From the NCBI GenBank assembly GCA_947625765.1, contig CANQPP010000002.1, positions 1 through 64,000 of the forward strand: 64,000 nt of DNA, written 5' to 3'. This DNA is from an uncultured Clostridia bacterium. Lineage in GTDB: Bacteria; Bacillota; Clostridia; Christensenellales; UBA1750. The position numbers and the translations under genes are program-made. Under the pieces are notes generated by a model, which searched no databases, was not told where the DNA came from, and was given only the letters and a program-made list of their open reading frames with translations. This document shows positions 33,369 through 42,338 of the stretch, piece after piece (within the stretch, counting starts at the first letter, position 1; every line of letters starts with the position of its first letter).

Positions 33369-33665
33369 TCAAGCGCGCGGGGAAACGCCGCCGCGCAGGC
33401 GGGCGTTCTCGTCGCGCAGCCGCTGGATCTCCAGCAGCAGCGCCTGCGTGCCCGCGTCGGGCCTGGCCTTTTTGCCCCGGCCCCGGCGCTCCATGTCCAG
33501 CGACTGCGGGCCTTCCTCCAGATAGAGACGCTCCCAGCGCGCCACCCGGTCGTGCCCGCCGATGTCGAAATGCCGCGCCGTTTCCAGATAGCTCCAGTTC
33601 TCCTTGAGCATCGTCTCCACCACGCGGCGCTTGAACTCTCCCGAATATTTCCGATACGTCCTCAT
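33369..33665 (-). pseudogene. IS3-family OrfA-like helix-turn-helix transposase remnant
   Basis: MRTYRKYSGEFKRRVVETMLKENWSYLETARHFDI...ARWERLYLEEG...IQRLRDENARL; no OrfB/rve downstream. Confidence 0.65.
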
Positions 33666-33751
33666 GCTCGATCACACGCTCCGTTCCTTTCGCAGGTATT
33701 TTGGATAGGATGCGAAAGCGGCGCGGGATCGGGACGAAGCGGCCGTTTAGC

Positions 33752-33868
33752 GTTTACCCTCCGCCGCGGACGGCCGTCGCCCGAAAAGCGCCGCGCGCGG
33801 AGTCCATGCAGCCATAAGGACCACCGTTTTTTCCCCCTTTTTTCAAGGATGATCATGGATGCGGAAGG
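33752..33868. repeat. Leader repeat copy B
   Basis: gtttaccctccgccgcgg...ccgcgcgcggag...ttcccccttttttc...atgcggaagg. Confidence 0.6.
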
Positions 33869-34126
33869 CCAGCCTCCCGCAAAAACATCATACCACGCGC
33901 CTGCAAAAAAGTCAATCGCCCGCCCCGCAGGCAGCTTCTGGCAGCGCGTTTTTGCCGCGCAGGGCCGAACGCTCCCGCCTTTGCTCTGAACCATGATAGA
34001 GTTCCCCCCTTGTCCTGTGTTTGTCCGATGATTCTTATTTTATGGTTCATGGCAATAATATAATCACACCAATTATGGTAATGTCAAGTAAATTATTGCA
34101 CATACTCATGGAAGGGCGGTGCCTGC

Positions 34127-34375
34127 ATGAAAAGTCTTGGCTACAACGGGCGGCGGAATATTTGCGGGGGACGGATACGGATGGCGCGCCTGGCCAGACG
34201 CCTATCCCAGGAGGCGTTGGCGGCCAAGCTGCAGATGCGGGGCGTGAACATCGCGCAGGACGCGATCAGCAACATCGAATCCGGCGCGCGGCTGGTGACG
34301 GACTACGAGCTGCGCGGCTTCGCCTCCGTCCTGCAGGTGCCGATCGAATCCCTTCTGGACCCGGAAGAAGATTGA
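34127..34375 (+). CDS. XRE-family HTH transcriptional regulator
   Basis: LARRLSQEALAAKLQMRGVNIAQDAISNIESGARLVTDYELRGFASVL. Confidence 0.85.
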   Translation: MKSLGYNGRRNICGGRIRMARLARRLSQEALAAKLQMRGVNIAQDAISNIESGARLVTDYELRGFASVLQVPIESLLDPEED

Positions 34376-34404
34376 CCCATGGGAATCTCCCATGGGTCTT
34401 TTTT
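34374..34404 (+). terminator. Intrinsic terminator overlapping the XRE stop codon
   Basis: GACCCATGGGAatcTCCCATGGGTCTTTTTT. Confidence 0.88.
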
Positions 34405-34410
34405 GTATAT

Positions 34411-35145
34411 AGAAAACCCCGCGCTAGGCGTGGGGTTCAGGAAAGCTTAAAGCTATGGTAATGACAAAAAGACTCCTTTTGCGTAAATTGGAGATACGGT
34501 CTGGCAACTGCATCACACAAGCAAAAGGAGGTCAATCGAATGTCGAATGACAGTAAGAGCTTAGCACACACAAAGTGGAATTGCAAGTATCACATCGTAT
34601 TTGCGCCGAAGTATAGGAGAAAAGTATTCTTTGGAGAGAAGCGTGAAGCAATCGGGAAGATACTGAGACAACTATGTGAGTGGAAAGGGGTAGAAATCGT
34701 AGAAGCGGAAATCTGCCCAGACCACGTACACATGCTGGTGAGCATACCACCGAAGATAGCGGTATCAAGCTTTATGGGGTACCTGAAAGGAAAGAGCAGC
34801 CTGATGATCTACGAACAATTCGGGAATCTGAAATACAAGTATCGCGGGAGAGAATTTTGGTGCCGAGGGTATTACGTAGATACGGTGGGAAAGAACAAGC
34901 AAAAAATCGCAGAATATATCAAGCATCAACTGGAGGAGGACAAGATGGGTGAACAGCTAACAATGCTAGGGAAGGATGATGACCCTTTTAAGGGTGGCAA
35001 GTAAGAGAAAGGCCCGTTCAAACGGGCGGTAAGTAACAATCCCATGCGGATGTCAGACCGTATATGCGCCTGCGAGGGCGCAGCCAGTATTCTAGGGCTT
35101 TGCCCGCACATGAAAAACCCCCGGCTTTGCCGGGGGATAGTTATT
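34411..35145 (+). mobile_element. IS200/IS605-superfamily insertion (IS200 group, tnpA only)
   Basis: Subterminal hairpins AACCCCGCGCtagGCGTGGGGTT (34415-34437) and CCCCCGGCtttGCCGGGGG (35118-35136) flank tnpA; AT-rich versus surroundings. Exact ends uncertain. Confidence 0.82.
34540..35004 (+). CDS. tnpA: IS200-type Y1 transposase TnpA
   Basis: KYHIVFAPKYRRKVFFGEKR, PDHVHMLVSIPPK HUH motif, FWCRGYYVDTVG. Confidence 0.95.
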   Translation: MSNDSKSLAHTKWNCKYHIVFAPKYRRKVFFGEKREAIGKILRQLCEWKGVEIVEAEICPDHVHMLVSIPPKIAVSSFMGYLKGKSSLMIYEQFGNLKYKYRGREFWCRGYYVDTVGKNKQKIAEYIKHQLEEDKMGEQLTMLGKDDDPFKGGK

Positions 35146-35971
35146 TTCTCACGGTTTATAGAAGAAGGCCCTTTCACCGACTTGCCCGCATATTCCACCG
35201 GGCTTTAGCGCCCTTCGTTCTGTCCGGGAAGCCCCTTTCTCCCCGCCGCCCGCATGTTTCGCCGGGCGCGCGCATATAACGGGAAACGGGGGCCGATCCG
35301 CGTCCGGCGGAGCGCGGAAGATGGGCCGTTTCTCCCGCTGAACGCTTTGGAAAATATAAGCAAATGCGGGCGGGCGGACGGCGCAAAACACGGAAAACCC
35401 GCTTTTCTCCCGTCCTCTGTCCCTCGTCCTCGAATGCGGAAAGCGCCCGCCAACGCGGCAAAATCCGCGCTTTTTCGCATTTTTGCCTTCGTCGGCGATG
35501 CGGGCGCGCAGGCGCGCGGCGCAGATCCCAAACAGAAAAAAGCGGAAAAAACCGCTTTGCCGCTCGGGGCCGTCCGCAATATCTATATAGTTATGTTATT
35601 TTTGCTTTTTTATCTGAATCATTAACCGTTTTTTCATAACTGTTTTTATAAAAACAAAACCCGCGGACGCGTTGTGTTGGCGCTCGCACGCGCCCGCGGG
35701 CCGTCTTCTCCCGCCGTCCTCGCTTTTCGACTCGTTATTTACCTGAATTTGGGCAAAAAAATCCCCCATCGACCTGCCCGATGTGACAGTGAAGACGGGG
35801 TAGCGGGGGGGTGGCTCAATAAAGACCGTTTCACAGAACGGTATTATTATACCAAACGACAGAGTTTTGTCAATCCTTTTTTGCAAAAATCTTTTGTAAA
35901 AAGTGTTTCAAGTCGCGGAACTCTACGTAAATGAACTGTTGAATCCGCAGGGCTGCGGGAAGGAGGGCGTC

Positions 35972-37504
35972 ATGGACCGGGTCAGGAAGCTCAGGCAGGT
36001 GGCCGTGCTGTCGTCCTCCTCCTTCGCGCTGCGGCTGATGGGCATGCTGTTCCGCGCGTATCTGGGCCAGCGCATCGGCGCGGCGGGGCTGGGGCTCAAC
36101 CAGCTGGTGATGTCCGTCTACCTGTTCCTCTCCCTGCTCAGCACACAGGCGGTGGCCTCGGCGGTCCTGCGCCTCTGCGCGGAGACGCCCGCCTGTGCCA
36201 AGGGCATCGCCCGCCGCGCTGCCGTGGTCTCCGGGGCCTTCGGGCTCTTTCTTGGCGGCTGCCTCTACCTGCTCGCGCCCCTGCTCTGCCGGGGACCGCT
36301 GCAGGCGGAGGCCCTGCTCCCTTTGCGGCTGCTGGCCCCGGCCCTGCCGCTCACCGGCGTTTCCTCCTGCCTGAAGGGCTACTTCTTGGGCCGCGCGCAG
36401 TCCGGCAGGGTCACGGCCTGCCAGCTCACCGAGCAGCTCGGCCGCATCGCGCTGGCGGTGTTCCTCATGGAGCGCTCCTCCGGCGGCAGCGTGTACGAGC
36501 TCTGCGCCTTGCAGCTGCTGGCCGTGACCGCGGGCGAGCTGCTCTCGCTTCTGTGCTACCTGTTCCTGTTCCTGCGCGCCCCGAAGGACTTAAGCCCCGC
36601 GCCGCCCGCGCTGCTGCCGAAACTTGCGCGCATCTCCCTGCCGATCCTCGGCTCGACGCTGGTGCGCTCCGGCATGCAGACGCTGGAAACGCTGCTCATC
36701 CCGCCGCTTTTGCGCGCATCCGGCTCCGACACGGCGCTGGAGGACTTAGGCCTGCTCAACGGCATGGTGATGCCCGTGCTGTTCTTCCCGGCGGCCATCC
36801 CCTCGGCCATACTCACCGTGCAGCTGCCCGCCGCCGTGCGTCTGACCGTCCGGGGCCGGACGGGCGAGCTGCGCGCCTACCTGCGCCGGAGCCTTGCGCC
36901 CGCTTTTGGCTTCTCCGTCCTGTGCGCCGCGCTGTTCGCGGGGCTGTCCGGCCCCATGATGCGGCTGCTCTACCACAACACGGAGGCGGGCGCGCTGCTG
37001 CTCCTGCTCTCGCCCCTCATGCCGTTCCTCTACCTCGACCGTCTCTGCGACGAGCTGCTCCTGTCGCTCGGCCGCCAGCGCGCCGCCCTCTGGCTGGAGA
37101 TCGGCGACTCCGGCCTGCGGCTCTGCCTGCTGCTCCTGCTGCTGCCGCGCTTCGGCCTGCGCGGGATGCTGCTGCTCACCGCCGCCAGCGCCTGCTTCGG
37201 CTGCTTCGCCCGGCTGCGCTGCCTGCTTTCCGCCTGCGGCTGCGACCGGGCCGCACTGCCGCGGCTGCTGCTCTCCGCACTGCCGTCCCTGCTCTGTGCC
37301 CTGCCGGCGCTGCTCCTCTGCCTCGCCCTGTCCGTTTCGGGCCTGCCGCCGCTCGTTGCCTGCGCCTGCGGCTTTGCCCTGGGCACAGCGGCCTTCCTGC
37401 TGGCCTGCTCCCTGCAACGTCTCCTTGCGCATGGACGAAGGCACGCGGCGAAGGCAGAGGACAAGGCGTCTCCTGCGCTTGCTCGGAGGAAGGCGGCAGT
37501 CTGA
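35972..37504 (+). CDS. SpoVB/MurJ-like polysaccharide biosynthesis flippase
   Basis: SSSSFALRLMGMLFRAYLGQRIGAAGLGLNQLVMSVY; ~14 TM. Confidence 0.82.
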   Translation: MDRVRKLRQVAVLSSSSFALRLMGMLFRAYLGQRIGAAGLGLNQLVMSVYLFLSLLSTQAVASAVLRLCAETPACAKGIARRAAVVSGAFGLFLGGCLYLLAPLLCRGPLQAEALLPLRLLAPALPLTGVSSCLKGYFLGRAQSGRVTACQLTEQLGRIALAVFLMERSSGGSVYELCALQLLAVTAGELLSLLCYLFLFLRAPKDLSPAPPALLPKLARISLPILGSTLVRSGMQTLETLLIPPLLRASGSDTALEDLGLLNGMVMPVLFFPAAIPSAILTVQLPAAVRLTVRGRTGELRAYLRRSLAPAFGFSVLCAALFAGLSGPMMRLLYHNTEAGALLLLLSPLMPFLYLDRLCDELLLSLGRQRAALWLEIGDSGLRLCLLLLLLPRFGLRGMLLLTAASACFGCFARLRCLLSACGCDRAALPRLLLSALPSLLCALPALLLCLALSVSGLPPLVACACGFALGTAAFLLACSLQRLLAHGRRHAAKAEDKASPALARRKAAV

Positions 37505-37536
37505 ACGGCGGCCTTTCTTCCCCAAAAACCCATACA

Positions 37537-37575
37537 AAAGCCGGGCGGAGCTGTTTAAAGCCCCGCCCGGCCTGT
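37537..37575. terminator. Hairpin between convergent spoVB-like and zapA
   Basis: AAAGCCGGGCGGaGCtgtttaaaGCcCCGCCCGGC. Confidence 0.6.
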
Positions 37576-37602
37576 CGTTGTTCTCGAAGGCGCTTTTTAT
37601 CC

Positions 37603-37899
37603 CTATTCGGGCCGCTCCTTCTCCTTCTGCAAGCGGCGCACGGCCGCCTGCAGCTCGGCGATCTCCCTGCGCAGGTTCGCCGTTTCGTCCTTGGCTTTGA
37701 ACAGCTCGTCCGCGACGTTGACCGCCGCCAGCGTCGCCAGGCGCTGCTCGCCGAAGCGGCTGGGCAGCACGGACTCCAGCTCGTCCATGCGGCGGGACAC
37801 ATACTGGGCCACGCTGCGCAGGTAGTCCTGGCTCTCCGCGCCCATCAGGGTGTACTCAAGGCCGTGGATCTGCACCTGCGCCTTGTTCTTGCTTGCCAT
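37603..37899 (-). CDS. zapA: Cell division protein ZapA
   Basis: QVQIHGLEYTLMGAESQDYLRSVAQYVSRRMDEL...LATLAAVNVADEL. Confidence 0.85.
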   Translation of the reverse strand: MASKNKAQVQIHGLEYTLMGAESQDYLRSVAQYVSRRMDELESVLPSRFGEQRLATLAAVNVADELFKAKDETANLRREIAELQAAVRRLQKEKERPE

Positions 37900-37983
37900 G
37901 CCGCTTTCCGCCTCCTTGCCGCTTGAAAAAGCGGTCTCGAACGGGGGTTTGTTCCCCTTTTCCTCTAGTATACGCCCAAAGGC

Positions 37984-40383
37984 TCAGGAACGCAAGACGG
38001 CGTTGTATTTCTCCTTGGCGGCTTTCAGGCACTTGTCGAAGGCCGCGCCGATCTCCGCGTCGGTCAGCGTGCGGTCCGCCGCCTGCAGGATCACGGAAAC
38101 GGCCACGGACTTAAAGCCCGGCTGGATGGGCACGCCGCGGTAGATGTCGAACAGGCGCACCTCCTGGCAGAGCTTGCCCGCGGCGGCCTTCAGGTCGTCC
38201 ATCAGGTCGCCCACGGCCACGGATTCCTCCATCACCAAGGCCATATCCCTCTGCACGGCGGGGAAGCGCGCGGGCGCGGCGGCCTCGCCCACGGGATGGG
38301 ACAGCTCCTCCAGGGCCTTTAGGTCGATCTCGGCCACGTAGGTGTCCGTATCCAGCTCGAAGTTGTGGGCGGCGTCGGGATGCACCTGGCCCAGCACCGC
38401 CAGCTCGCGGCCATCGGCCAGCGCCACGGCCCCGCGGCCCGGGTGCATGTAAGGGGCTGTGCTGCGCTCATAGCGCACGTTCTTGACGCCGAACTTCTCG
38501 AACACAGCCTCCACGATGCCCTTGACCTTGTAGAAGTCCATGCCCGCGCCATAAGCGCCCAGGCAGAGGCTCGGCCTCTCCTCGGGCAGCTCGGTCAGCG
38601 GCACTTCCTTGGGCAGGAAGCGCACGCCGGTCTCGAAGCAGCCAAAGGCCGGACGGGAGCGGTTGAAGTTGGTGGCCAGCGTGGTCAGCACCGAGGGGAT
38701 GAGCGTGGTGCGCATGACGGAATAGTCCTCGCCGATGGGGTTCACGATGCGGGCGGCCTTGCGCTCGGGGGCGTCCTCGGGCAGCAGCAGGCGGTCCCAC
38801 CACTTGGGCGAGATGAAGGAATAGGTCACCGTCTCGTACAGGCCGAAGCCCAGCAGCAGCGGGCGCAGCAGGGCACTGCGGTTGAGCGTGGCGCTCTTTC
38901 TGCCGCCGGTCACGCTGCCGCGCAGGTGGGTCTCGGGGATCTTGTCGTAGCCGTAGAGCCGCAGGACCTCCTCGGCGATGTCCGCGCCCATGCGGATGTC
39001 CTGGCGGTAGACGGGCGGGGTGCAGTACAGGCAGTTATTCTCGATGCGGGTCTTGATGCCTAAGCGTTCCAGCAGCGCGGCCATCTCCTCGGGCGGCACG
39101 GATATGCCCATCAGCGTCTGCACGTAGGGCACGGGCGCTGCGACCTCCGGGATGGGTTCGGGGTTTGGATAGATGTCGATCACGCCGTCCACGACCTCGC
39201 CCGCGCCCAGCTCCTGCACCAGCTGCACGGCGCGCTCCAGCGCCTCGCGCACCAGGTGCACGTTCACGCCGTGCTCAAAGCGGGCCTGCGCCTCGGTGCG
39301 CATGCCCAGCGCGCGGCCGGTCCTGCGGATGGAAGCGCCGTCGAAGCAGGCGGACTCGAACAGCACCAGCTTGGTGTTCTCGGTGATCTCGGAGCCTTCG
39401 CCGCCCATCACGCCGGCAAGGCCGGTCGCGCCGCTCTCGTCCGCGATGACCAGCATCTCGGGGGAAAGCTCGCGGTCCCTGCCGTCCAGCGTGCGGATCT
39501 GCTTGGTGTCCCCGGCGCGGCGGACGATGATGTGCCGCCCGGCCACGGAATCCAGGTCGAAGGCGTGCATGGGCTGGCCCATCTCCAGCATCACGAAGTT
39601 GGTGATGTCCACGATGTTGTTGATGGGGCGCACGCCCGCGGCGTGCAGGTACTGGCGCATCCACAGGGGCGATGGCTCGATCTTGATGTTCTTGACCACC
39701 CGCGCGGTGTAGCGGCGGCAGAGGTCGGGGTCCAGCACGTCGATGCGCACGTGGTCGTGCACGCTGCCCTCCATGGGCTTGAGCTTGATCTCAAAGTCCT
39801 TCATGCGGCCGCCGACGGACGCGGCGGACTCGTGGGCAAGGCCCAGGATAGACAGGCAGTCCGGCCGGTTGGCCAGGATCTCAAAGTCCACCACCTGCTC
39901 GTCCAGGCCAAGGACGGGCTTTATGTCCTCGCCGGGGGTGTGCTCTCCCTGCAGGATCAGCAGGCCGTGGTCCGTGTTGGAGGGATAGACCTCCGCGGGC
40001 ACGCCCAGCTCCTCGCCGGAGCACATCATGCCGTTGGAGACGACCCCGCGCAGCTTGCCCTTCTTGATCTTGACGCCGCCGGGCAGGTGGGAGCCGTCCA
40101 GCGCCACGGGCACATAGTCGCCGGCGGTCATGTTGGTCGCGCCGGTGACGATCTGCAAAGGCTCCTCGCCGCCCACGTCCACCTGGCAGATGGAAAGGTG
40201 GTCGGAATCGGGGTGCTTGACCACTTCCAGTATGCGGCCCACAACGACCTTGTCCACCTCCGCGCCCAGGTCATGCACGGCCTCCACGGCGGTGCCGCAG
40301 CGGATCATGGCCTCGGCGTAGGCATGTACGTCCTTCACATCCAGATCGATATACTCTTGTAGCCACTTCATGGGCATCAGCAT
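37984..40383 (-). CDS. pheT: Phenylalanine--tRNA ligase beta subunit
   Basis: MKWLQEYIDLDV; tRNA-binding, B3/B4, B5 and FDX-ACB domains. Confidence 0.96.
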   Translation of the reverse strand: MLMPMKWLQEYIDLDVKDVHAYAEAMIRCGTAVEAVHDLGAEVDKVVVGRILEVVKHPDSDHLSICQVDVGGEEPLQIVTGATNMTAGDYVPVALDGSHLPGGVKIKKGKLRGVVSNGMMCSGEELGVPAEVYPSNTDHGLLILQGEHTPGEDIKPVLGLDEQVVDFEILANRPDCLSILGLAHESAASVGGRMKDFEIKLKPMEGSVHDHVRIDVLDPDLCRRYTARVVKNIKIEPSPLWMRQYLHAAGVRPINNIVDITNFVMLEMGQPMHAFDLDSVAGRHIIVRRAGDTKQIRTLDGRDRELSPEMLVIADESGATGLAGVMGGEGSEITENTKLVLFESACFDGASIRRTGRALGMRTEAQARFEHGVNVHLVREALERAVQLVQELGAGEVVDGVIDIYPNPEPIPEVAAPVPYVQTLMGISVPPEEMAALLERLGIKTRIENNCLYCTPPVYRQDIRMGADIAEEVLRLYGYDKIPETHLRGSVTGGRKSATLNRSALLRPLLLGFGLYETVTYSFISPKWWDRLLLPEDAPERKAARIVNPIGEDYSVMRTTLIPSVLTTLATNFNRSRPAFGCFETGVRFLPKEVPLTELPEERPSLCLGAYGAGMDFYKVKGIVEAVFEKFGVKNVRYERSTAPYMHPGRGAVALADGRELAVLGQVHPDAAHNFELDTDTYVAEIDLKALEELSHPVGEAAAPARFPAVQRDMALVMEESVAVGDLMDDLKAAAGKLCQEVRLFDIYRGVPIQPGFKSVAVSVILQAADRTLTDAEIGAAFDKCLKAAKEKYNAVLRS

Positions 40384-40389
40384 TTGTCC

Positions 40390-41427
40390 TTACCTCCCCT
40401 TTCCGAATTGCTGCAGGAAGCGCGCGTCGTTCTCGAACAGCAGGCGCATGTCGGGAATGTTGTACTTGAGCACGGCCACGCGCTCGATGCCGATGCCGAA
40501 GGCGAAGCCGGTGTACTTCTTGGAGTCGATGCCGCACATATCCAGCACCTTGGGGTTCACCATGCCCGCGCCCAGCACCTCGATCCAGCCGGTGCCCTTG
40601 CACTTGGGGCAGCCCTTGCCCTTGCAGGCGGAGCAGGTCACGTCCACCTCGGCGGAGGGCTCCGTGAAGGGGAAGAAGGAGGGGCGGAAGCGCACCTTCA
40701 CGTCCTCGCCGAACATGGCGGTGGCGAAGCTGGCCAGGGCGCCTTTTAAGTCGGCCATGGTCACGCCCTCGTCGATCACCAGGCCCTCGCACTGGCTGAA
40801 GGCGGGGCTGTGGGTGGCGTCCACCTCGTCGGCGCGGTAGGTGCGGCCCGGGCAGACGATGCGGATGGGCGGCTTCTGGGAGAGCATGGTCCTGGCCTGC
40901 ACGGGGGAGGTGTGGGTGCGAAGCAGGATGTTGGGGCTGAAATACAGCGTATCCTGCGCGTCGCGCGCCGGGTGGTCCTTGGGCAGGTTCAGCAGCTCGA
41001 AATTGTAGTGGTCCAGCTCGATCTCCGGGCCCTCGGCCACGGAATAGCCCATGCTCACGAAGGTATCCACGATGGCGTTCATGGTGGAGATGAGCGGGTG
41101 CTCCGCGCCCAGCTCGGGCCGCGTGCCGGGGATGGAGATGTCCAGCGTCTCGGCCTTCAGCCGCGCCGCCTTCTCCTTTTCCTCCAGCGTCCTGGCGGCG
41201 CTGTCCAGCGCCTGCTCCAGCTCGTTGCGCAGCTGGTTGATCTTCTGGCCGAAGGCGGGCCTTTCCTCGGGCTTCAAGGAGCCCATGGTGCGCAGTATGC
41301 CGGTCAGCTCGCCCTTCCTGCCCAGGATGGCGGTGCGCAGCTGCTCCACGTGCTGCTTGTCGGTCGCCTCCTTGAGCTTCTGCAAAAGCCCGTCGCGGAT
41401 CTCGTCCAGCCTGTTTTGCATGGTCAT
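40390..41427 (-). CDS. pheS: Phenylalanine--tRNA ligase alpha subunit
   Basis: GRKGELTGILRTMG, HPLISTMNAIVDTFVSMGY, GFAFGIGIERVAVLKYNI. Confidence 0.96.
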   Translation of the reverse strand: MTMQNRLDEIRDGLLQKLKEATDKQHVEQLRTAILGRKGELTGILRTMGSLKPEERPAFGQKINQLRNELEQALDSAARTLEEKEKAARLKAETLDISIPGTRPELGAEHPLISTMNAIVDTFVSMGYSVAEGPEIELDHYNFELLNLPKDHPARDAQDTLYFSPNILLRTHTSPVQARTMLSQKPPIRIVCPGRTYRADEVDATHSPAFSQCEGLVIDEGVTMADLKGALASFATAMFGEDVKVRFRPSFFPFTEPSAEVDVTCSACKGKGCPKCKGTGWIEVLGAGMVNPKVLDMCGIDSKKYTGFAFGIGIERVAVLKYNIPDMRLLFENDARFLQQFGKGR

Positions 41428-41514
41428 GATCTTCCTCCCTTGCTTTTAAGGTCCGTACCTTTGATCTTTTCCCGCGGCCGCGCGCGCCGCCCGGCAGCCT
41501 GACCGTAAATCAAG

Positions 41515-41820
41515 GGACGCGCCCCTGCTTTTCGAGGGCGCGTCCCCATAAGGCGCGCGGTACCACCTGAATTTCGCCCTTTTCCCTTTTCGCTTGACCA
41601 AAAGCGCCGGGTCTCAAGGGCCTTTGTGTGCGCTGTACGGGGCGCTGCCCCCAACGGCTCCGAATGCGTGAAATTCGGCCCTTAACTTCCCCACGGCGGG
41701 CCGCTTTCAGCCGGGCGGCGGCCCGATCTCTTGTGTCCGTGGCGCTTCCTCTTTTGGTGCTTTGCGCCTGAAGCCGGAAGAAGGGCTTACTGTGCGCCCA
41801 TCCACGCCGATCGTATGCCT
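41515..41820 (-). promoter_or_regulatory. T-box leader of pheST
   Basis: Minus strand carries GGTGGTACCGCGCG (41554-41567), then terminator GGGGACGCGCCCtcgaaaagcaGGGGCGCGTCCCTTGATTT, then pheS; TTGCGC-17-TATGCT upstream. 5' boundary approximate. Confidence 0.88.
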
Positions 41821-41909
41821 TACAAGCATAGCACCGGCGGCCGCCTTGCGCAAGCAAAAAGCCGCGGAATACGCGAAATTTTACATGGACCGGGCGAAAA
41901 ATGGGCGTA

Positions 41910-42338
41910 TTACAGCCACTCGCCGCCGTCCTGCTCCTCCTCCTCTTTCTCCTTCGAGGCGCGCAGGAGCCCCTTTGCCTCCTCCAGCAGGTTCGGGATG
42001 AGCTCCACCAGCCTGTCCAGATAGCTCTCGTGCTGGGCGGGCAGCAGCTTCACCTGCCCCTTTTGCACCACCAGAAAGCCCAAAGGGCAGACGCTGATGC
42101 CCGCGCCCGCGCCGCCCGCAAAGGGAGGCTGACCGTTTTCCGGCAGCGTCTCGCCCCGCTTCCTTTCGCTGCCGTATTCCCCGCCGCCCGCGGCGAAGCC
42201 GAAGCTGACCTTGGAGATGGGGATGATCGTGTCGCCGTCCGGGGTCTGCACGGCGTCCCCCACGACGGTGTTCACGTCGACCATGTCGCGCAGGTTCTCC
42301 ATGGTGGTGTCCATGATGGATTCTATCGGATGGGCCAT
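41910..42338 (-). CDS. ytfJ: GerW/YtfJ-family spore protein
   Basis: HPIESIMDTTMENLRDMVDVNTVVGDAV...TIIPISKVSFGFAAGGGEYG. Confidence 0.88.
   Translation of the reverse strand: MAHPIESIMDTTMENLRDMVDVNTVVGDAVQTPDGDTIIPISKVSFGFAAGGGEYGSERKRGETLPENGQPPFAGGAGAGISVCPLGFLVVQKGQVKLLPAQHESYLDRLVELIPNLLEEAKGLLRASKEKEEEEQDGGEWL

Noticed and set aside
33662-33994. 110-aa minus-strand ORF upstream of OrfA
   Set aside because: Runs through leader repeat B; composition not protein-like, although a small peptide within the repeat is not excluded
41510-41857. 115-aa minus-strand ORF upstream of pheS
   Set aside because: Lies in the T-box leader and has no protein-like character
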